A stretch of 64,000 bases of DNA from Streptomyces sp. 135 (GTDB lineage: Bacteria; Actinomycetota; Actinomycetes; Streptomycetales; Streptomycetaceae), in NCBI RefSeq assembly GCF_020026305.1, contig NZ_CP075691.1, forward strand, positions 496,001-560,000, read 5' to 3'. Position numbers and translations under genes: made by a program. Shown piece by piece: positions 26,270 through 35,191 of this stretch (position 1 is its first letter; each line of letters begins with the position of its first letter). The notes under the pieces were generated by a model. That model saw only the letters and a program-made list of their open reading frames with translations. It searched no databases and had not been told where the DNA came from.

Positions 26270-26743
26270 ATGACCGCGCTGAATCACGTTCCGTCGCTGC
26301 TCGGCAGGACCGGGGCCGTCTCGGCCCTCACCCTCGCCGTTGTGGGCGGCACCGTCGTGGCCCCCGGGCTCACGTCGGAAGCCGAGGCAGCCACCCACGG
26401 AACGAAAGCGCTCAAGATCGCGGCGTCCAAGAAGGGCTCTCCCTACAGCTACGGAGCGGTTGGGCCCAACCGCTTCGACTGCTCGGGCCTGACGCTGTAC
26501 TCGTTCAAGCGCACGGGCAAGAAGCTGCCGCGCACCGCCGCCGCGCAGTACAACAAGACGCGGCACATCTCGAAGTCCCAGCGGACCCGGGGCGACCTGG
26601 TGTTCTTCCACTCGGGCCGGAACGTCTACCACGTCGGGATCTACGCGGGTAACGGCCGCATCTGGCACGCACCGAAGAGGGGGACCGTGGTACGCCTGGA
26701 CAAGATCTGGACCAAGAGCGTCTGGTACGGCCGGGTCCGCTGA
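26270..26743 (+). CDS. Secreted NlpC/P60 peptidoglycan endopeptidase
   Basis: A 157-residue precursor. The signal peptide runs to about residue 41 (TSEAEAAT). The NlpC/P60 domain follows: YSYGAVGPNRFDCSGLTLYS with the catalytic Cys, GDLVFF, and YHVGIYAGNGRIWHAP with the catalytic His and the third polar residue. It should cut between D-Glu and the diamino acid in peptidoglycan stems during growth or germination. It has no extra wall-binding domain, so it is a minimal version. Control by the cyclic di-AMP riboswitch is expected. A large terminator follows. Confidence 0.93.
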   Translation: MTALNHVPSLLGRTGAVSALTLAVVGGTVVAPGLTSEAEAATHGTKALKIAASKKGSPYSYGAVGPNRFDCSGLTLYSFKRTGKKLPRTAAAQYNKTRHISKSQRTRGDLVFFHSGRNVYHVGIYAGNGRIWHAPKRGTVVRLDKIWTKSVWYGRVR

Positions 26744-26757
26744 CCCGTCCCTCACGC

Positions 26758-26804
26758 CCGGCCGGACGCGGGGGTCCGTGGACCCGCACGCCGCGTCCGG
26801 CCGG
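26758..26804. terminator. Long bidirectional terminator
   Basis: CCGGCCGGACGCGG (26758-26771) pairs perfectly over 14 bp with CCGCGTCCGGCCGG (26791-26804). A second hairpin GGGTCC-GT-GGACCC sits in the loop. It separates the NlpC/P60 gene from the convergent ATPase gene. Confidence 0.8.
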
Positions 26805-26832
26805 AGCCGGGCCGCGCGGCGGGTGCGCGGCG

Positions 26833-27273
26833 TCAGCGGTGCCCCTGCTGGACCGGCGCCGTCCAGGGCAGGGCGATCCATACGGTCTTGCCGCCCTCCG
26901 CCGTGGGGCTGACGGATAGCTTGCCGCCGCATTCGGCGGTCAGCCAGCGGATGATGACCATGCCGCGGCCGTTGTCCTGCTGGACGGCGGCCGGCAGCCG
27001 CCTCGGATAGCGCGGGTGACTGTCGGTGACACCGATCCGCAGCTGCTCGTCCCGGTCGAGCTCGACGTCCACCGTGAAGGTGGGCGACTGCCCTCTGGTG
27101 TGCTGCACGGCGTTGGTGGCGAGTTCGGAGACGATGAGTCTGATCGTGTCCGCCACCTCGGCCTCGCCCGGCAGGCCCCATTCCGTGAGTACGTTCGCCA
27201 CGTACGCGCGGGCGGCCGGGACCGAGGCGGGATCGCTCGGCAGAGTGACGGATGCTTCCTGGTGATCTGCCAT
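26833..27273 (-). CDS. RsbW-like ATP-binding protein (anti-sigma/histidine-kinase-like ATPase)
   Basis: A 146-residue GHKL-fold protein without sensor or phosphoacceptor domain. LIVSELATNAVQHT is the N-box and DNGRGMVII the G1 box; GGKTVWIALPW is the last strand. Streptomyces has dozens of such orphans, related to anti-sigma kinases of the RsbW/SpoIIAB type. ATG 27273 follows AAAGGGAC. It is divergent from an XRE regulator and DUF397 gene, the classic three-gene arrangement in which these proteins are thought to form a regulatory set. Confidence 0.88.
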   Translation of the reverse strand: MADHQEASVTLPSDPASVPAARAYVANVLTEWGLPGEAEVADTIRLIVSELATNAVQHTRGQSPTFTVDVELDRDEQLRIGVTDSHPRYPRRLPAAVQQDNGRGMVIIRWLTAECGGKLSVSPTAEGGKTVWIALPWTAPVQQGHR

Positions 27274-27547
27274 GGCGACGCTGTCCCTTTCCCACCGGGG
27301 TCGGTCTCCGACTCGGAGCGGATGACTCGAGGACGGCCCCGGACTGGTGCTTCGCGCCAGCCTCCCATTCCTTTGCCGGTCACGGGTGGCGATCCACCGA
27401 GATGTGCATATATCTGTCGCTCGAAGCGGTGAACTCTGCCAGGACCGACCGTATTTGGGCGCGGGGACGCCACTTCCTCTACTGTCGCCTCTGTCCCCCC
27501 GCTCTGCCGCCGGGATGCCCGACGGCTCGGTCCGGAAGGAGACGGAC

Positions 27548-28414
27548 ATGCAGTACGGCCCCGCGGTGCGCCGCCGCCGGCTCGGCGCCGAACTGCGCGC
27601 GCTGCGCGGCCTCGCGGGACTCACCAGCAGCCAGGCCGCCGCGAAGGTCGGCTGGCACCAGTCGAAGGTGAGCCGGATCGAGACGGGCCGCAGCGGTGTG
27701 AAGGCCACGGACGTGCGCCTCCTGCTCGACGCGTACGAGGTGAAGGACGCCCACCTCAGCGAGTTGCTCGTGGCCCTGGCGGGCGCCGACGACACCGGCG
27801 CCTCGGGGCGTCACCACTGGTGGAAGGCGTACCGCGACCTGCTGCCCGCCGCCTATCGCGACTTCATCAGCCTGGAGGCGCAGGCGAGTTGGGTACGCAC
27901 CCTGGAGACCTCGGTGGTCCCGGGGCTGCTCCAGACCCCCGACTACGCGCGCGCCGTCACACGGGCCGCGCTCGGCGGGCTGCCCGACGAGCAGGTGGAC
28001 GCGCTGGTGGAGGTGCGTCTGGCCCGTCAGGACGTGCTGCGCGCGGAGCCTCCGGTGCGGCTGAGCGTGGTCCTGGACGAGGCGGTTTTGCGCCGTTCGG
28101 TGGGCGGACCGCGGGTCTTCGCACATCAGCTCGCACGGTTACAGGAGGTGGCGCAGTTGCCACAGGTGCGACTTCAGGTGCTGCCGTTCTCCTCCGGAGA
28201 GCATGTGGGCCTCATCGGGCCTTTCGTTATTTTCTCATTTCCGAACATTGCTGATCTGGATGTGGTTGTTCTCGACCACTTGACGAGTAGCCTCTATCTC
28301 GAACGGAAAGAAGACCTCCAGGCATACGTGGAGGCCTTCAACTCCCTTCAGGAACAGGCGCTTTCACCCGAGGACTCAGAGGATTTCATCGCCGGGCTAA
28401 GCGACGGCGCGTAA
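27548..28414 (+). CDS. XRE family regulator with DUF5753 domain, contains a TTA codon
   Basis: A 288-residue regulator. The HTH is residues about 12-60 (LRGLAGLTSSQAAAKVGWHQSKVSRIETG); the rest is the DUF5753 sensor-like domain (WWKAYRDLLPAAYRDFISLEA, SVVPGLLQTPDYARA, LQVLPFSSGEHVGLIGPFVIF). GGAAGGAG precedes ATG 27548. Codon 198 (28139-28141, in HQLARLQEVA) is TTA, read only by the developmentally controlled bldA tRNA in Streptomyces, so translation may be delayed to late growth. The following 60 bases use unusual AT-ending codons. DUF397 follows after 9 bp. Confidence 0.92.
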   Translation: MQYGPAVRRRRLGAELRALRGLAGLTSSQAAAKVGWHQSKVSRIETGRSGVKATDVRLLLDAYEVKDAHLSELLVALAGADDTGASGRHHWWKAYRDLLPAAYRDFISLEAQASWVRTLETSVVPGLLQTPDYARAVTRAALGGLPDEQVDALVEVRLARQDVLRAEPPVRLSVVLDEAVLRRSVGGPRVFAHQLARLQEVAQLPQVRLQVLPFSSGEHVGLIGPFVIFSFPNIADLDVVVLDHLTSSLYLERKEDLQAYVEAFNSLQEQALSPEDSEDFIAGLSDGA

Positions 28415-28423
28415 GGAGGCACC

Positions 28424-28672
28424 ATGACCGCACTGCCTCGGTACGTACCTTCCAGCACCACCCTTCAGGGTGCGCGGTGGCAGCGCAGCAGCCGCAGCAA
28501 CGGAATGAACAACTGTGTCGAGACGGCCACGCTCGACACGACCACGCACGACCTGCTCCAGTCCCGCGCCGCGGCCCGCCTGCTGGCCGTGCGCGACTCG
28601 AAGAACACCGCGGGGCCCGCCCTGCTCTTCTCCCCCGGCCCCTGGGAGACGTTCGTCGACAGCCTCCGCTGA
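28424..28672 (+). CDS. DUF397 domain protein
   Basis: An 82-residue DUF397 protein: WQRSSRSNGMNNCVETATL and VRDSKNTAGPALLFSPGPWETFVDSL. These small proteins are always found with XRE/DUF5753 regulators in streptomycetes and are thought to counteract or modulate them. AAGGAGG lies before the ATG; it is co-transcribed with the XRE gene. Confidence 0.92.
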   Translation: MTALPRYVPSSTTLQGARWQRSSRSNGMNNCVETATLDTTTHDLLQSRAAARLLAVRDSKNTAGPALLFSPGPWETFVDSLR

Positions 28673-28676
28673 CCGC

Positions 28677-28703
28677 GGGCCTGCCCCCGCCCGGGGCCGG
28701 CCC
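28677..28703. terminator. Terminator between convergent DUF397 and bioF
   Basis: GGGCCTGCCCC (28677-28687) pairs with GGGGCCGGCCC (28693-28703) with one mismatch and a five-base loop. It fills nearly all the 34-bp gap between two stop codons. Confidence 0.65.
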
Positions 28704-28706
28704 GTC

Positions 28707-29879
28707 TCATCGGGGTGCGGTGCGGCTGATCACTCGTACGGCATCGGCGATCTGTTCGTCGGTGAGATCCGCGCGGGCGGTCAGCCGCAGCCTCGAAATG
28801 CCGTCCGGTACCGACGGCGGCCGGAAGCAGCCGACCGCCAGACCCGCGGCCCGGCACTCCGCGGCCCAGCGCACGGCCGATTCCGGTGCCGGGGCGCGCA
28901 CGGAGACGACGGCGGCGTCGGGACGTACCGCCGACAGGCCCTCGGCCGTGAGGCGCCGGTGCAGTTCCGCGGCGACCTGGCGGGCCCTGGCGGCCCGTTC
29001 GGGCTCGCGGCGCAGCAGCCGCAGGGCCGCTAGCGCGGCGCCCGCCGCGGCGGGCGCGAGCCCCGTGTCGAAGATGAAGGTACGCGCCGCGTTCACCAGG
29101 TGGTCGATGACCTTGGCGGGTCCGAGCACGGCGCCGCCCTGGCTGCCGAAGGACTTCGAGAGGGTGAGCGTGACCACCGTGTCGGCGGCCCCCGCGAGGC
29201 CCGCGGCGTGTGGTGCGCCCCGGCCGCCGTCACCGAGGACGCCGAGGCCGTGCGCGTCGTCGACGATCAGCCCCGCACCGAACTCCCGGCACACGTCCGC
29301 CAGTTCGGCGAGCGGCGCGGCGTCACCGTCCACCGAGAACACCGAGTCGGACACCATGACGGCGGGGCCGTCGTGGGCCTCCAGCGTCTTGCGCACCGCC
29401 TCGGGGTCGCTGTGCGGCACCACCTGGGTCACGGCGCGCGCGAGCCGGCAGCCGTCGATCAGCGACGCGTGGTTGCCCGCGTCGGAGACGATCAGCGAGC
29501 CGTGCGGGGCGAGCGCGGTGACCGCCGCGAGGTTCGCCGCGTAGCCGGAGGAGAACACGAGCGCCGCCTCGAAGCCGCAGAAATCGGCGAGCTCCCGCTC
29601 CAGTTCGGCGTGGAGTTCCGTGGAGCCGGTGACGAGCCGGGAGCCGGTGGCGCCGCCGCCCCACCGCCGGGCCGCCGCGGCGGCACCCTCGGTGACCTCC
29701 GGGTGCCGGGTCAGCCCCAGGTAGTCGTTGCTCGCCAGGTCGAGGAGGCCGCCCGCGTCGGCGGCGCGCGGGCGCAGGGTGCGGACGAGGCCGGCGTCGG
29801 CGCGCAGCCCGGCCTGCTCGTCGAGCCAGTCGAACGGCGCGCGCGTCGCACCCGTCACGGGGTGGCTGTTTGTAGACAT
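28707..29879 (-). CDS. bioF: 8-amino-7-oxononanoate synthase
   Basis: A 390-residue PLP enzyme joining pimeloyl thioester and L-alanine to 8-amino-7-oxononanoate, an early biotin step. [15 protein letters not shown] is the N-terminal signature, [10 protein letters not shown] and [15 protein letters not shown] (with the PLP-ring Asp) follow, and [11 protein letters not shown] contains the PLP lysine. It is divergent from bioBAD, 120 bp apart, so the whole biotin set shares one control region. Start at 29879 (MSTNSHPV). Confidence 0.95.
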   Translation of the reverse strand: MSTNSHPVTGATRAPFDWLDEQAGLRADAGLVRTLRPRAADAGGLLDLASNDYLGLTRHPEVTEGAAAAARRWGGGATGSRLVTGSTELHAELERELADFCGFEAALVFSSGYAANLAAVTALAPHGSLIVSDAGNHASLIDGCRLARAVTQVVPHSDPEAVRKTLEAHDGPAVMVSDSVFSVDGDAAPLAELADVCREFGAGLIVDDAHGLGVLGDGGRGAPHAAGLAGAADTVVTLTLSKSFGSQGGAVLGPAKVIDHLVNAARTFIFDTGLAPAAAGAALAALRLLRREPERAARARQVAAELHRRLTAEGLSAVRPDAAVVSVRAPAPESAVRWAAECRAAGLAVGCFRPPSVPDGISRLRLTARADLTDEQIADAVRVISRTAPR

Positions 29880-29999
29880 TGCACAGACCCTAGCCGTCCT
29901 GCCACCTGGCCAGTATGTGGCAATACCCACACCTCAAACCGCTTCTGTTGTGCGAACTCTCCTTGGCCGGGGAGACTGCCGTACGTAAGGATCAGCGCC

Positions 30000-31160
30000 A
30001 TGGATCTCCTGAACACGCTGGTGGACAAGGGGCTTCGGCGCGAGCTGCCGAGCCGTGAAGAGGCGCTGGCCGTGCTGGCCACGTCCGACGACGATCTCCT
30101 GGACGTAGTGGCCGCCGCCGGGAAGGTGCGGCGGCAGTGGTTCGGGCGGCGGGTGAAACTCAACTATCTGGTCAACCTCAAGTCGGGCCTGTGCCCGGAG
30201 GACTGCTCGTACTGCTCTCAGCGGCTCGGCTCGAAGGCCGAGATCCTCAAGTACACCTGGCTCAAGCCGGACGAGGCCTCGCAGGCCGCGGCGGCCGGTG
30301 TCGCGGGCGGCGCCAAGCGGGTCTGCCTGGTGGCCAGCGGCCGTGGGCCGACCGACCGTGACGTGGACCGGGTGGCGCAGACCATCGCGGCGGTCAAGGA
30401 GCAGAACGAGGGCGTCGAGGTGTGCGCGTGCCTCGGTCTGCTCTCGGACGGTCAGGCGGAGCGGCTGCGGGGCGCGGGCGCGGACGCGTACAACCACAAC
30501 CTCAACACCTCCGAGGCGACGTACGCCGACATCACCAAGACGCACACCTACGCCGACCGTGTCGACACGGTGCGCAAGGCGCACGCGGCGGGGCTCTCCG
30601 CCTGCTCGGGGCTGATCGCGGGCATGGGCGAGAGCGACGAGGACCTGGTCGACGTGGTCTTCTCGCTGCGCGAGCTCGACCCGGACTCGGTGCCGGTGAA
30701 CTTCCTGATCCCCTTCGAGGGCACCCCGCTGGCCAAGGAGTGGAACCTCACCCCGCAGCGCTGTCTGCGGATCCTCGCGATGGTCCGTTTCGTCTGCCCT
30801 GACGTCGAGGTGCGCATCGCGGGCGGTCGCGAGGTCCATCTGCGTTCGATGCAGCCGCTCGCCCTGAACCTCGCCAACTCGATCTTCCTCGGCGACTACC
30901 TCACCAGTGAGGGCCAGGCGGGCAAGGCGGACCTGGAGATGATCGCGGACGCCGGCTTCGAGGTCGAGGGCACGGACCAGGTGACGCTGCCGGAGCACCG
31001 GGTGGACGCGGAGTCCGCCGCGGGCTGCGGGTCGCACGAGGGAGGCGGCTGCGGTCCCTGCGGGGCGGACGGGCCCCCGGCGGAGTCCAACGAGGCGCGG
31101 ACGGACCTGGTGGCGGTACGCCGCCGGGGCGCGGGAACGGACCTCGCGCCCAATGCCTGA
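30000..31160 (+). CDS. bioB: Biotin synthase with Cys-rich C-terminal tail
   Basis: A 386-residue radical-SAM enzyme inserting sulfur into dethiobiotin. [11 protein letters not shown] is the CxxxCxxC [4Fe-4S] motif; [23 protein letters not shown] and [10 protein letters not shown] are typical. Compared with the roughly 345-residue E. coli enzyme it has a tail of about 45 residues with [14 protein letters not shown], three Cys and one His that might bind metal or donate sulfur. AAGG lies before the ATG at 30000. It overlaps bioA by 8 bp. Confidence 0.96.
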   Translation: MDLLNTLVDKGLRRELPSREEALAVLATSDDDLLDVVAAAGKVRRQWFGRRVKLNYLVNLKSGLCPEDCSYCSQRLGSKAEILKYTWLKPDEASQAAAAGVAGGAKRVCLVASGRGPTDRDVDRVAQTIAAVKEQNEGVEVCACLGLLSDGQAERLRGAGADAYNHNLNTSEATYADITKTHTYADRVDTVRKAHAAGLSACSGLIAGMGESDEDLVDVVFSLRELDPDSVPVNFLIPFEGTPLAKEWNLTPQRCLRILAMVRFVCPDVEVRIAGGREVHLRSMQPLALNLANSIFLGDYLTSEGQAGKADLEMIADAGFEVEGTDQVTLPEHRVDAESAAGCGSHEGGGCGPCGADGPPAESNEARTDLVAVRRRGAGTDLAPNA

Positions 31161-32433
31161 GCTTCCCCTGGGCGACCTCCTCGAACTGGATCGTCGCCAT
31201 GTATGGCACCCCTACGGCCCGATGCCGGGGCGCCAGGAGCCGCTGGTCGTCGAGTCGGCGAGCGGGGTGCGGCTGCGTCTCGCGGGCGGCTCGGACGAGC
31301 TGATCGACGGCATGTCGTCATGGTGGTCGGCCATCCACGGCTACAACCATCCGGTGCTGAACGAAGCGGTGCGCGGTCAGCTCGACCGGATGAGCCACGT
31401 CATGTTCGGCGGGCTCACCCACGAGCCCGCGGTGGCGCTGGCGAAGCGCCTTGTCGACATGTCTCCCGAGGGTCTTGAGCATGTCTTCCTCACCGACTCG
31501 GGCTCGGTGTCGGTCGAGGTCGCGGTGAAGATGTGCCTCCAGCACTGGCGTTCGCTAGGCCGCCCCGAGAAGCGGCGGATGCTGACGTGGCGCGGCGGCT
31601 ACCACGGCGACACGTGGCAGCCGATGTCCGTGTGCGATCCCGTGGGGGGCATGCATCAGCTGTGGCAGGGGGTGCTGCCGCAGCAGGTGTTCGCGGACGC
31701 GCCGCCGGACGCGTACGAGGAGACGTACGCGGATCATCTGCGCGAGCTGATCGAGCGGCACGCGGGTGAACTGGCCGCGGTGATCGTGGAGCCGGTGGTT
31801 CAGGGTGCGGGCGGGATGCGGTTCCACTCCCCCGCCTATCTGCATGTGCTCCGCGAGGCGTGCGACGCGCACGACGTGCTCCTGGTGTTCGACGAGATCG
31901 CGACGGGCTTCGGCCGTACGGGGGCGCTGTTCGCGGCGGACCACGCGGGGGTCACGCCCGATGTGATGTGCGTCGGCAAGGCGCTGACCGGCGGCTATCT
32001 GACGCTGGCGGCGACGCTGTGTACGCCGCGGGTCGCGGACGGCATCTCGCGGGGCGAGGTCCCGGTCCTCGCTCACGGGCCCACGTTCATGGGCAACCCG
32101 CTGGCCGCGGCGGTGGCGGGCGCCTCGATCGACCTGCTGCTCGGGCAGGACTGGCAGATGGAGGTCAAGCGCATCGAGACGGGTCTGCGCGAGGGCCTCG
32201 CGGAGGCGGCGGCCCTGCCGTCCGTACGGGATGTCCGCGTCCTCGGGGCGATCGGCGTGGTCCAGCTGGACCACCCGGTGGACATGGCCGCGGCGACGCG
32301 GGCGGCGGTGCGTGAGGGGGTCTGGCTGCGGCCGTTCCGGGATCTGATCTACACGATGCCGCCGTTCATCACGGGTGACGACGACGTGGCGCGGATCGCG
32401 CGCGCGGTGTCCGCGGCGGCGAGGGAGGGCTGA
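31153..32433 (+). CDS. bioA: Adenosylmethionine-8-amino-7-oxononanoate aminotransferase
   Basis: A 426-residue class III aminotransferase that converts 8-amino-7-oxononanoate to 7,8-diaminononanoate using SAM as amino donor. [10 protein letters not shown] and [15 protein letters not shown] are BioA-specific, [13 protein letters not shown] has the PLP-ring Asp, and [11 protein letters not shown] the PLP lysine. The start ATG overlaps the bioB stop (ATGCCTGA), showing coupling. Confidence 0.96.
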   Translation: MPELPLGDLLELDRRHVWHPYGPMPGRQEPLVVESASGVRLRLAGGSDELIDGMSSWWSAIHGYNHPVLNEAVRGQLDRMSHVMFGGLTHEPAVALAKRLVDMSPEGLEHVFLTDSGSVSVEVAVKMCLQHWRSLGRPEKRRMLTWRGGYHGDTWQPMSVCDPVGGMHQLWQGVLPQQVFADAPPDAYEETYADHLRELIERHAGELAAVIVEPVVQGAGGMRFHSPAYLHVLREACDAHDVLLVFDEIATGFGRTGALFAADHAGVTPDVMCVGKALTGGYLTLAATLCTPRVADGISRGEVPVLAHGPTFMGNPLAAAVAGASIDLLLGQDWQMEVKRIETGLREGLAEAAALPSVRDVRVLGAIGVVQLDHPVDMAAATRAAVREGVWLRPFRDLIYTMPPFITGDDDVARIARAVSAAAREG

Positions 32434-32434
32434 C

Positions 32435-33169
32435 ATGACGGTGATCGTGGTGTCCGGGACGGGCACGGAGATCGGCAAGACGGTGACGACGGCCGCGGTG
32501 GCCGCGGTGGCCCTGGCGGGCGGGCGCAGCGTCGCCGTGCTCAAGCCGGCGCAGACCGGGGTCGCGCCCGGTGAGCCGGGGGACGCGCAGGAGGTGCGGC
32601 GGCTCGCGGGCGAGGGTGTCACCGCGCTCGAACTCGCCCGCTTCCCGGAGCCGCTGGCGCCGGACACCGCGGCGCGGCGGGCCGGGATGACGCCGGTACA
32701 CCCCTCCGACGTGGCGGACGCCGCCGCGAAGCTGGCCACCGAGCACGATCTGGTGCTCGTCGAGGGGGCGGGCGGGCTGCTCGTCCGCTTCGACGAGGAG
32801 GGCGGCACGCTCGCCGACGCGGCGCGGCTCCTGGACGCCCCCGTCCTGCTGGTCGCGTCGGCGGGCCTCGGCACGCTGAACTCGGTGAGGCTCTCGGCGG
32901 AGGCACTGCGGGCACGCGGCGTACGCCACCTGGGCGTCACCATCGGCAGCTGGCCGACCACCCCCGACCTGGCCTCACGCTGCAACCTGACGGACCTCCC
33001 GAAGGCAGCGGAGGCGGACCTCCTGGGCGCGGTCCCGGAGGGCGCCGGCACGCTGGAGGCCGCCGCGTTCCGCGCCGCGGCCGGGGGCTGGCTCGGTCCA
33101 GCGCTGGGCGGAACGTGGGACGCGGGGGTGTTCACTCGGCGGGAGGGGCCGGGGGTGTTCGGGGCCTGA
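32435..33169 (+). CDS. bioD: Dethiobiotin synthetase
   Basis: A 244-residue ATPase closing the ureido ring of dethiobiotin from 7,8-diaminononanoate and CO2. VVSGTGTEIGKTV is the P-loop, VLKPAQTGV carries the catalytic Lys, and LVEGAGGLLVRFDEEG the second conserved block. It begins one base after the bioA stop with GAGGGAGGG as ribosome site. It ends the bioBAD operon; a repeat region follows. Confidence 0.95.
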   Translation: MTVIVVSGTGTEIGKTVTTAAVAAVALAGGRSVAVLKPAQTGVAPGEPGDAQEVRRLAGEGVTALELARFPEPLAPDTAARRAGMTPVHPSDVADAAAKLATEHDLVLVEGAGGLLVRFDEEGGTLADAARLLDAPVLLVASAGLGTLNSVRLSAEALRARGVRHLGVTIGSWPTTPDLASRCNLTDLPKAAEADLLGAVPEGAGTLEAAAFRAAAGGWLGPALGGTWDAGVFTRREGPGVFGA

Positions 33170-33189
33170 GGTGCGGCGGCCTCGGGGGG

Positions 33190-33790
33190 CGGAGGGGGGC
33201 GTTGGGGTCCTGGTGCGGTGTAGGCGCCGGGGGCGTTGGGGGCCCGAGGCCCGGCGATAGGCACCGGGGGCGTTGAGGTCCCGAGGCGCGAGGCCTTGGG
33301 GTCCGGAGCACGGCGTCAGGCACCGGAGGGGTTGCGGGTCCCGAGGCGCTGCGGAAGGCGCCTGGCCGCTGGCGTCTTGAGGCACGGCCGGAGACTCCGG
33401 AGGCGTTGAGGCCCCGAAGCACGGCGGGAGACTCCGGAAGGCGTCGGGGCTCCGAAGCACAGCGAAAGAAGCCTGGCCACTGACCTCCCGAGACACAGCG
33501 GGAGACACCGGGCCGTTGTGGGGCCCGAGGCGCTACGGAAAGCGCCTGGGCCGCTGGCGTCCTGCGGCAGGGCCGAAGACGGCGAAGGCGTTGGGGCCCG
33601 AGGTCCGGCGATAGGCACCGGAGGCGTCAAGGTCCCGCGGTGCGAGGAGGCGCCGCGGGCCTTGGGGGCCCGACGCACGGCGGGAGCACCCGGAGGCGTT
33701 GAGGTGCTGAAGCACGGCGTCAGGCGCCGGAGGGGCTGGGATCCCGAGCCGCCGCGGAAAGCCCCTGGCCCGCCGGTGGCCCGCGGCTCC
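33190..33790. repeat. Degenerate tandem repeats with about 37-bp unit
   Basis: The 780-bp gap after bioD holds about 14-16 imperfect units of 36-38 bp. A typical unit reads GAGGCGTTGAGGTCCCGAAG then CACGGCGNNAGGCACCG; several units seem joined as 73-74-bp dimers with CTGGCCGCTGGCGTC in between. Unit length is not a multiple of three, and open frames across it on both strands are Pro/Arg-rich noise. No gene is supported here until the methyltransferase at 33954. Confidence 0.7.
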
Positions 33791-33953
33791 TTGCGGTGGC
33801 CCGAGGCCGGCGGTGCGCGGGGGCCGGCCCGCCTCGTGCCGTCCCCGCCGGCGGGTTCCGAATCCGCCGGGAGACTCGGGGCCCCGGTCGGAGGGGAATG
33901 CCGCCCACCGGGGCACCATTGCGGTATCCGCTCACCTCTCCGAGGAGGGACCC

Positions 33954-34625
33954 GTGCCCCGACCGTCACGCCTGCCGAAGTCCCGCGACGCCGTGCACCA
34001 CCCCGTCTTCGCCCGCTTCTACGCACGCCAGAGCGTGGCCGCCGAGCCCGTCATCTCCGGCCACCGCAAGGACCTCCTCGCCGGGCTCTCCGGCCGGGTG
34101 ATCGAGGTGGGCGCGGGCAACGGGCTGAACTTCGCGCACTACCCGGGTGCGGTCAGTGAAGTCGTGGCGATCGAACCGGAGCGCCTGCTGCGGAAGTTGG
34201 CCCTGTCCGCCGCCCTGCGCACAGAAGTCCCCGTCGACGTGGTGCCGGGCACCGCCGAGGCCCTGCCCGTCAAGAGCGAGGCGTTCGACGCGGCCGTCGC
34301 CTCGCTCGTCCTGTGCAGTGTGCGCGACGTGCCACGGGCGCTGCGCGAGCTGCGCCGGGTCCTGCGACCCGGCGGTGAACTCCGCTTCTTCGAGCACGGC
34401 CGGGCCCCGGGCCCGCTGATGTCCGCCACGCAGCGCGTACTGGACCGCACGGTGTGGCCGCCGCTGTTCGGCGGCTGCCACGTCGCGCGGGACACACTGG
34501 GCGCGCTGCGCGAGGTCGGCTTCGAACTCGGCGCGTACCGCCGGATCCTGGTGCCCGCGAAGGGGCCGCGCCTGCCCACCTCGTACTGTGTGATCGGTAC
34601 GGCACGCCGCCCGGACGCCCCGTGA
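33954..34625 (+). CDS. Class I SAM-dependent methyltransferase
   Basis: A 223-residue methyltransferase of the UbiE/Methyltransf_11 type. RVIEVGAGNGLNFAHYP is the SAM motif I, FDAAVASLVLCSVRDV motif II region, and LRRVLRPGGELRFFEHGRA motif III. The C-terminal CHVARDTLGALREVGFEL resembles phospholipid- or thiol-modifying relatives. GAGGAGGGA precedes GTG 33954; an upstream in-frame extension is in repeat-like sequence. Substrate unknown. Confidence 0.88.
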   Translation: MPRPSRLPKSRDAVHHPVFARFYARQSVAAEPVISGHRKDLLAGLSGRVIEVGAGNGLNFAHYPGAVSEVVAIEPERLLRKLALSAALRTEVPVDVVPGTAEALPVKSEAFDAAVASLVLCSVRDVPRALRELRRVLRPGGELRFFEHGRAPGPLMSATQRVLDRTVWPPLFGGCHVARDTLGALREVGFELGAYRRILVPAKGPRLPTSYCVIGTARRPDAP

Positions 34626-34649
34626 CGCCCGGGAGGCGTGGGTCTGTGG

Positions 34650-35012
34650 TCAGATCGCCTGGGTCAAGTTGACGGCATTGCCGTCGGGGTCCCTGATGTG
34701 GGCGACGCGCTGCCCCCACGGCATGTCGTTCGGCTCGCCCAGCACCGTCCCGCCCAGCGGCTCGACGCGCCCCAGCACGTCGTCGACGGCGTCCACCGCC
34801 ACGCTCAGCAGCACCCGCCCGGGCGGGCCCGTCTCGATCGCGGGGTTCGCGGCGATGCCGAACCCCCCGTCGCCGACCCGCAGTTCCACGAAGAAGACCG
34901 CGCCGTCCTGTGGGTACCGCTCCGTCACTTCGGCTCCGAGTAGGTCGCCGTAGAAGGCCTGGAGGCGGTCGACGTCGGGAGTGATGACGATCGGCTGGAC
35001 GGCGGCGGGCAT
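34650..35012 (-). CDS. VOC (glyoxalase/bleomycin-resistance fold) protein
   Basis: A 120-residue protein with two beta-alpha-beta-beta-beta units: IVITPDVDRLQAFYGDLLGAEV and GTVLGEPNDMPWGQRVAHIRDPDGNAVNLTQ (in parts GQRVAHIRDPDGNAV). A glyoxalase-like metal site is possible (Glu in VFFVELRVG) but the enzyme activity cannot be assigned. GGAGGAGATCCC precedes the ATG at 35012. Confidence 0.85.
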   Translation of the reverse strand: MPAAVQPIVITPDVDRLQAFYGDLLGAEVTERYPQDGAVFFVELRVGDGGFGIAANPAIETGPPGRVLLSVAVDAVDDVLGRVEPLGGTVLGEPNDMPWGQRVAHIRDPDGNAVNLTQAI

Positions 35013-35111
35013 GGGATCTCCTCCGGTTGCCGGTGACGGGGCGGGTCCGGGCTTCGGCACGCACCCCGGCCGGGTACCTTGCTGGTCACCCCTTATGACC
35101 GCCCTCAGGTC

Positions 35112-35167
35112 CAGAACTCATCGCCCAGGACCCATCGTCCGCAAGTCATCGTCCAGAATTCATCGCC
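35112..35167. repeat. Four tandem 14-bp repeats
   Basis: CAGAACTCATCGCC, CAGGACCCATCGTC, CGCAAGTCATCGTC and CAGAATTCATCGCC follow each other exactly at 14-bp spacing, with consensus CAGAA(C/T)TCATCG(C/T)C. They lie between the Fic-like toxin stop and the VOC gene start, both on the minus strand. Confidence 0.75.
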
Positions 35168-35191
35168 CGATACTCCCGCGACCGCGCCTCC

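Noticed and set aside
33190..33790. CRISPR array
   Set aside because: Units are contiguous without unique spacers, are imperfect and no cas gene is near.
33316..34026. Minus-strand Pro/Arg/Ser-rich frames across the 37-bp array
   Set aside because: Repeat unit is not a multiple of three and the frames change register; no start signal.
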